Made by a program: the position numbers and the translations under genes. The notes beneath the pieces are model-generated. The model made no database searches and was not told where the DNA came from. It saw only the letters and a list, made by a program, of their open reading frames with translations. Shown here one piece after another: positions 60,661-64,000 of a stretch of DNA of 64,000 nt. The number at the start of each line of letters is the position of its first letter. The first letter of the stretch is position 1. The stretch covers positions 1 through 64,000 of the forward strand of contig NZ_JBQKGG010000011.1 in assembly GCF_052118925.1 (NCBI RefSeq), read 5' to 3'. The stretch is from Lientehia sp934351765 (lineage in GTDB: Bacteria; Bacillota; Clostridia; Lachnospirales; Lachnospiraceae).

Positions 60661-61416
60661 ATGATGAAAATAGTATTGCTCACCGCCCTCGGCGTGGGGG
60701 GCGCGACCATTTTTGGAAGTCTCATTGGCTTTGTCTTTCGGAATATCTCCCACAAATTCTCCGACATAGTGCTGTCCTTTGCGGCAGGTGTTATGCTGTC
60801 TGCGGCTGTACTGGGACTAATTCTGCCATCTCTCAATTATGGCGGAACCCATGGGATCCTCGTTTCCATCATCGGGATCTTTACTGGGGCGGTGTGCCTG
60901 AATCTCATTGATAAGCTGGTTCCCCACCTGCATAAGCTGGTGGGAACCGATACGGAAACACACCGCAGCACCAACCTTGACAAGGTATTGCTGTTTGTCA
61001 CAGCCATCGCGATCCATAACCTGCCGGAGGGGATTGCCGCCGGTGTCAGCTTTGGAAGTGAAGACACGGCGCAGGCGATGATGATCGCCTGCGGTATCGC
61101 CCTGCAGAACATCCCCGAAGGCATGGTGATCATTGCGCCCATGCTGGCAGCAGGCGTATCCCCGGTAAAAACCTTTGTCTGCGCTATGGTGACCGGGCTG
61201 ATCGAAGTCGTTGGTACGCTTCTGGGATATTGGGCCGTAAGCATTGCTTCGGCCATTCTCCCCTTTGCTCTGGCCTTTGCGGGAGGAACCATGCTCTATG
61301 TCATCAGTGATGAAATGATTCCCGAAACCCATGCCCACGGCAGCGAGACCGAAGCAACCTATGCGCTCCTGGCCGGATTCTGTGTGATGCTGGTCAGTGA
61401 TTTCTTTTTGGGGTAA
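60661..61416 (+). CDS. ZIP family metal transporter
   Basis: The roughly 250-residue protein has eight membrane segments and ZIP motifs in IAIHNLPEGIAAGVSFG and ALQNIPEGMVI, whose His, Asn and Glu residues line the metal path. A His-containing loop (HLHKLVGTDTETH) precedes them. It imports Zn, Fe or Mn. The start is uncertain (ATG 60661 or 60664; GTG 60607 is also open) as no good ribosome site is seen; it directly follows the regulator gene (17 bp). Confidence 0.88.
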   Translation: MMKIVLLTALGVGGATIFGSLIGFVFRNISHKFSDIVLSFAAGVMLSAAVLGLILPSLNYGGTHGILVSIIGIFTGAVCLNLIDKLVPHLHKLVGTDTETHRSTNLDKVLLFVTAIAIHNLPEGIAAGVSFGSEDTAQAMMIACGIALQNIPEGMVIIAPMLAAGVSPVKTFVCAMVTGLIEVVGTLLGYWAVSIASAILPFALAFAGGTMLYVISDEMIPETHAHGSETEATYALLAGFCVMLVSDFFLG

Positions 61417-61465
61417 AGTGTGATTCAGATGTTTGAAATGTTTGCTGCAGTCAGAGGATGAAAAT

Positions 61466-61512
61466 CCGCCGCATCTCTACCAAAATTGTTGGAGAGATGC
61501 GGCGGTTGTTTA
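61466..61512. terminator. Bidirectional terminator
   Basis: CCGCCGCATCTCT (61466-61478) and AGAGATGCGGCGG (61493-61505) form a perfect 13-bp stem, flanked by A-rich and T-rich sequence, between convergent genes. Confidence 0.85.
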
Positions 61513-63201
61513 TTTGTCCATTCCGCAGGCCGTAGCCGATTCAATGAGACAGCGATCATTGGTCACAGCATCATAGAACCGGAAGCCGCCGGAGAAGTTA
61601 TAGCAGTCAAAGCCGTTTCCGGCCAGGATACGACAGGCAATGTAGCTGCGCAGACCGCTCTGACAGATGACGTAGACAGGCTTACGCTTGTCCAGCTCAC
61701 CCAGCCGCTCCCGCAGCTCGTCCACCGGGATGTTAAAGAAGCCGTCAATGTGTCCGTGTGCGAATTCTTCCACAGTGCGGGTGTCCAACAGAGTTACGCT
61801 TCCGTCACGAGGAAGACGATCTGCATCTTCCAGATGCCATTGTTTCAGAACACCGTTTGCGATATTCTCAACCATAAAGCCAGCCATATTTACCGGGTCT
61901 TTCGCAGAGGAATAAGGCGGTGCATAGGCCAGATCCAGATCCTTCAGTTCCGTGGCTTTCATTCCTGCCCGGATAGCGGTGGCCAGCACATCAATGCGCT
62001 TATCCACACCTTCATAGCCTACGATCTGCGCACCCAGCAGGCGATAAGTCGCCTTTTCAAAGACCACCTTCATTGTCATGACTTTCCCGCCGGGGTAGTA
62101 ACCTGCATGGCTCATGGGCGACAGGATAACCGTATCAACATCCAGCCCTGTTTTTCTGGCGTTGGTCTCATTTACGCCGGTAGTAGCGGCAGTCATGCCA
62201 AAGATCTTGATGACACTGCTGCCTTGGGAGCCGGTATAATGGCTGTCTCCGCCACAGATGTTGTCCGCAGCGATTCGTCCCTGTTTATTGGCAGGGCCAG
62301 CCAAAGAGATCAGAGCATCCTGCCCGGTGACGAAGTGCTTCACCTGCACCGCATCGCCCACGGCATAGATGTCGGAAATGGAGGTTTCCATTCGGTCATT
62401 GACCACAATACTTCCTTTAATGCCCAGTTCCAACCCGGCATCCTTTGCAAGGGTGGTTTCGGGAGAAACACCAATGGCCAGGATTACCATATCCGCATGG
62501 AGAGGCTGTTCGTCTTTCAGCAGCACATCCACGCCGCCGTCCCTTTCCTCAAACCCTTCTACGGTATGACCAAGTGCCAGCTTTACACCGTGCTTGCGCA
62601 TTTCATTATGGATGAAAGAAGCCATATCGGCATCAAAGGGATTCATAAGCTGTTTTGGACGCTGGACAATGGTGACATCCATCCCCAGCTCTCGCAGGTT
62701 TTCTGCCAGCTCCAATCCAATGAAGCCACCACCTGCCAGTACAGCGGATTTGGGATGGTTTGCATTGATGTAATCCTTGATGCAGAAGGTATCTTCAACA
62801 GTGCGCAGGGTAAACAGCTTATCAAGACCTACACCGGGAAGCCGGGGCTGGGTAGGCTTGGCTCCGGGAGAGAGAATCAGCTTGTCATAGCTCTCCTCGA
62901 ACTCCTCACCGGTTTCCAGATTTTTCACGGTAACTTCTTTTTTTTCGGGATGGATAGCCGTGACCTCATGACGCACCTTCATGTTTACATGGAACCGGGA
63001 GAAGAAGCTTTCCGGGGTCTGGAGGGTCAGATCCGACCGATCGGTAATCACATCACCGATATAGTATGGCAGACCGCAGTTGGCATAGGAGATATACCCC
63101 GAGCGCTCAAAAACTACGATTTCTGCCTGCTCATTCAGTCTGCGAATACGGGCGGCAGCGGTAGCACCGCCTGCCACACCGCCTACAATGACAACTTTCA
63201 T
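61510..63201 (-). CDS. CoA-disulfide reductase-rhodanese fusion
   Basis: The 563-residue flavoprotein has the N-terminal FAD motif MKVVIVGGVAGGATAAARIR, the single active Cys in ISYANCGLPYYIG (about residue 44) typical of CoADR/NADH oxidase, the NAD(P)H motif VLAGGGFIGLELAENL and the late FAD-binding YAVGDAV. A C-terminal rhodanese domain (VTLLDTRTVEEFAHGHIDGFFNIP) has active Cys in VICQSGLRS. It reduces CoA disulfide or persulfides and handles sulfane sulfur. Start 63201 after GGAAAGGTGGAACGATAAT. Confidence 0.93.
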   Translation of the reverse strand: MKVVIVGGVAGGATAAARIRRLNEQAEIVVFERSGYISYANCGLPYYIGDVITDRSDLTLQTPESFFSRFHVNMKVRHEVTAIHPEKKEVTVKNLETGEEFEESYDKLILSPGAKPTQPRLPGVGLDKLFTLRTVEDTFCIKDYINANHPKSAVLAGGGFIGLELAENLRELGMDVTIVQRPKQLMNPFDADMASFIHNEMRKHGVKLALGHTVEGFEERDGGVDVLLKDEQPLHADMVILAIGVSPETTLAKDAGLELGIKGSIVVNDRMETSISDIYAVGDAVQVKHFVTGQDALISLAGPANKQGRIAADNICGGDSHYTGSQGSSVIKIFGMTAATTGVNETNARKTGLDVDTVILSPMSHAGYYPGGKVMTMKVVFEKATYRLLGAQIVGYEGVDKRIDVLATAIRAGMKATELKDLDLAYAPPYSSAKDPVNMAGFMVENIANGVLKQWHLEDADRLPRDGSVTLLDTRTVEEFAHGHIDGFFNIPVDELRERLGELDKRKPVYVICQSGLRSYIACRILAGNGFDCYNFSGGFRFYDAVTNDRCLIESATACGMDK

Positions 63202-63202
63202 A

Positions 63203-63523
63203 TTATCGTTCCACCTTTCCTGCATAAGCGGAAATTCCGCCTATGTTTTTCACGTTGGTATAACCCATCTGCTTCAAAATAGCAGCTGCCTGACGGCTTC
63301 TTGCACCGCTGAGACAATGAACAAAAATGGGGGTAGATTTATTGTCAATCATGCCAGCCACTTTGCTAATGGACTGCAAAGGAACATTTTTACTGCCGGG
63401 GATATGCCCCTGCCGGTATTCGTCGGGGGTGCGAACATCCAGCAGGACTGCGCTATCCGTAGTGCTATATTCTTTGACACCCTGATTGATGTCAGGGCCT
63501 TTCAGGAAATCGAAGAATCCCAT
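63203..63523 (-). CDS. Rhodanese-domain protein
   Basis: The 106-residue single rhodanese domain has LLDVRTPDEYRQGHIPGSKNVPL and the active loop FVHCLSGARSRQAA, with nucleophilic Cys. It transfers sulfane sulfur. It is coupled to the CoADR-rhodanese gene (1 bp gap) and to thioredoxin (12 bp), which can regenerate it. Confidence 0.92.
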   Translation of the reverse strand: MGFFDFLKGPDINQGVKEYSTTDSAVLLDVRTPDEYRQGHIPGSKNVPLQSISKVAGMIDNKSTPIFVHCLSGARSRQAAAILKQMGYTNVKNIGGISAYAGKVER

Positions 63524-63535
63524 CTTTGCACCTCC

Positions 63536-63841
63536 TTACAGCATGGCGAGAATCTGAGCCTTAGGTCTGGCACCGGTGACTTGATTGACAATCTTTCCGT
63601 TCTTCATAACCACCAGAGTGGGTATGCTCATCACACCGAACTGCATAGCCAGTTCCTGTTCCTCATCCACATTAATTTTAACAACCTTGATATCGGAGCG
63701 CTCCTTGGCAATCTCCTCTACCAGAGGAACTACCATGCGGCAAGGACCACACCAGGGAGCCCAGAAATCCATCAGGACGGGCTTGTCCGAGTTCAAAACC
63801 TCTTGATTGAAATTGTTTTTATTAACACTGATAGCAGACAT
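63536..63841 (-). CDS. trxA: Thioredoxin
   Basis: The 101-residue thioredoxin has the canonical active site FWAPWCGPCRM and the cis-Pro region SIPTLVVMKNGK. It reduces protein disulfides, peroxiredoxins and rhodanese. Start 63841 after GGAGGACTTAAAT. It is in a minus-strand operon with two rhodanese genes and the CoADR gene, and could serve bcp-type peroxidases. Confidence 0.95.
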   Translation of the reverse strand: MSAISVNKNNFNQEVLNSDKPVLMDFWAPWCGPCRMVVPLVEEIAKERSDIKVVKINVDEEQELAMQFGVMSIPTLVVMKNGKIVNQVTGARPKAQILAML

Positions 63842-63912
63842 ATTTAAGTCCTCCTGTTTTCTTTTTTATGGCTTTATTATATCCAGTAGTCGTTCCTTGT
63901 TCTGTGATTTTA

Positions 63913-64000
63913 TCACTTATCGCCGGTGACTGTTTCACCGGGCCAACTATTAATTCCGCCGATCTCAATGATATTGGTGTAGCCCAGTTTCACCAGTTTT
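63913..64000 (-). CDS. Rhodanese-domain protein, C-terminus (runs off window)
   Basis: The minus-strand frame ending at TGA (63913-63915) reads KLVKLGYTNIIEIGGINSWPGETVTGDK, the C-terminal part of a rhodanese-like domain (compare MGYTNVKNIGGISAYAG in the gene at 63203). The start lies beyond position 64000. Confidence 0.7.
   Translation of the reverse strand, partial: KLVKLGYTNIIEIGGINSWPGETVTGDK

Noticed and set aside
61486..63282. 598-residue plus-strand ORF
   Set aside because: It is the antisense shadow of the CoADR-rhodanese gene, which has clear FAD, NAD and rhodanese motifs.

Overview
The window looks like a gut Firmicute of the Lachnospiraceae / Clostridium cluster XIVa type. The evidence is: low-GC stress genes with strong Shine-Dalgarno sequences and TTGACA/TATAAT promoters; CIRCE operators; many oxygen and peroxide defence proteins of strict anaerobes (rubrerythrins, rubredoxins, desulfoferrodoxin, [FeFe] hydrogenase domain); and mobile elements typical of gut clostridia (large serine recombinases, Maff2, TnpV/TnpW, tet(W), ABC-F and lincosamide resistance). 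No rRNA or complete tRNA was seen.

Layout. (1) 1-7250: low-GC stress block starting at a ~100 bp hairpin repeat: broken hybrid histidine kinase, small membrane protein, Bcp peroxiredoxin, YaaA, PerR-like Fur protein, a flavin reductase-rubredoxin-rubrerythrin fusion, TraX-like protein, rubredoxin, frameshifted HD-domain protein. (2) 7400-12257: remnant of an integrative conjugative element (ICE): C-terminal half of a VirD4 coupling protein, three PD-(D/E)XK nuclease-like genes, Xis, a protein with four Xis-like HTH units, and the first 52 codons of a tyrosine integrase. (3) 12266-19810: a second stress/metabolic block starting with the same kind of hairpin repeat and sitting inside the integrase gene: DUF308, Hsp20 and GroESL (both with CIRCE), two MarR regulators, flavodoxin, citrate synthase, DUF445. 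(4) 19941-21462: the rest of the integrase and a tRNA-Arg(CCU) 3' fragment that looks like an att site. (5) 21800-23830: degraded ICE material (VOC protein, Cys-rich small proteins, RepA fused at the DNA level to a cupin fragment) and the 5' part of a maff2 gene.

(6) 23.81-34.99 kb: an ~11.2 kb GC-rich mobilizable element inserted in maff2, carrying tet(W) with its attenuator, a methyltransferase, sigma-like factor, MobC, relaxase, RepA, DnaC-like loader, TnpW and a large serine recombinase. (7) 35.0-38.6 kb: maff2 3' part, a Fic protein and a hydrogenase-rubredoxin-rubrerythrin fusion. (8) 38.97-51.51 kb: a second, unrelated ~12.5 kb serine-recombinase element inserted in a second maff2 copy, carrying TnpV, a lincosamide nucleotidyltransferase, an Lsa-like ABC-F gene with a multi-uORF leader, a P-loop kinase-like gene, MobA/MobL relaxase, primase and VapE. 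(9) 51.5-52.4 kb: maff2 3' part and a truncated VirB6/TrbL-like gene of the host ICE. (10) 52.4-64 kb: a redox island, mostly on the minus strand: truncated TlpA, CcdA, thioredoxin-thioredoxin reductase fusion, a possible HEPN-type protein, ferritin, desulfoferrodoxin, ferredoxin-rubredoxin-rubrerythrin fusion, rubredoxin, DUF134-NifX fusion, Crp/Fnr regulator, ZIP transporter, CoA-disulfide reductase-rhodanese, rhodanese, thioredoxin.

The window is a mosaic in which redox and heat-stress modules alternate with nested mobile elements. Four points stand out. Rubrerythrin is joined in frame to three different redox partners, each time with an internal ribosome binding site. Two serine-recombinase elements have each split a maff2 gene. 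An integrase gene is split by a 7.7 kb stress block whose left border carries the same hairpin repeat as the first stress block. A 315-residue protein of unknown family carries an RxxxxH motif. All names come from reading protein motifs; no database search was run.
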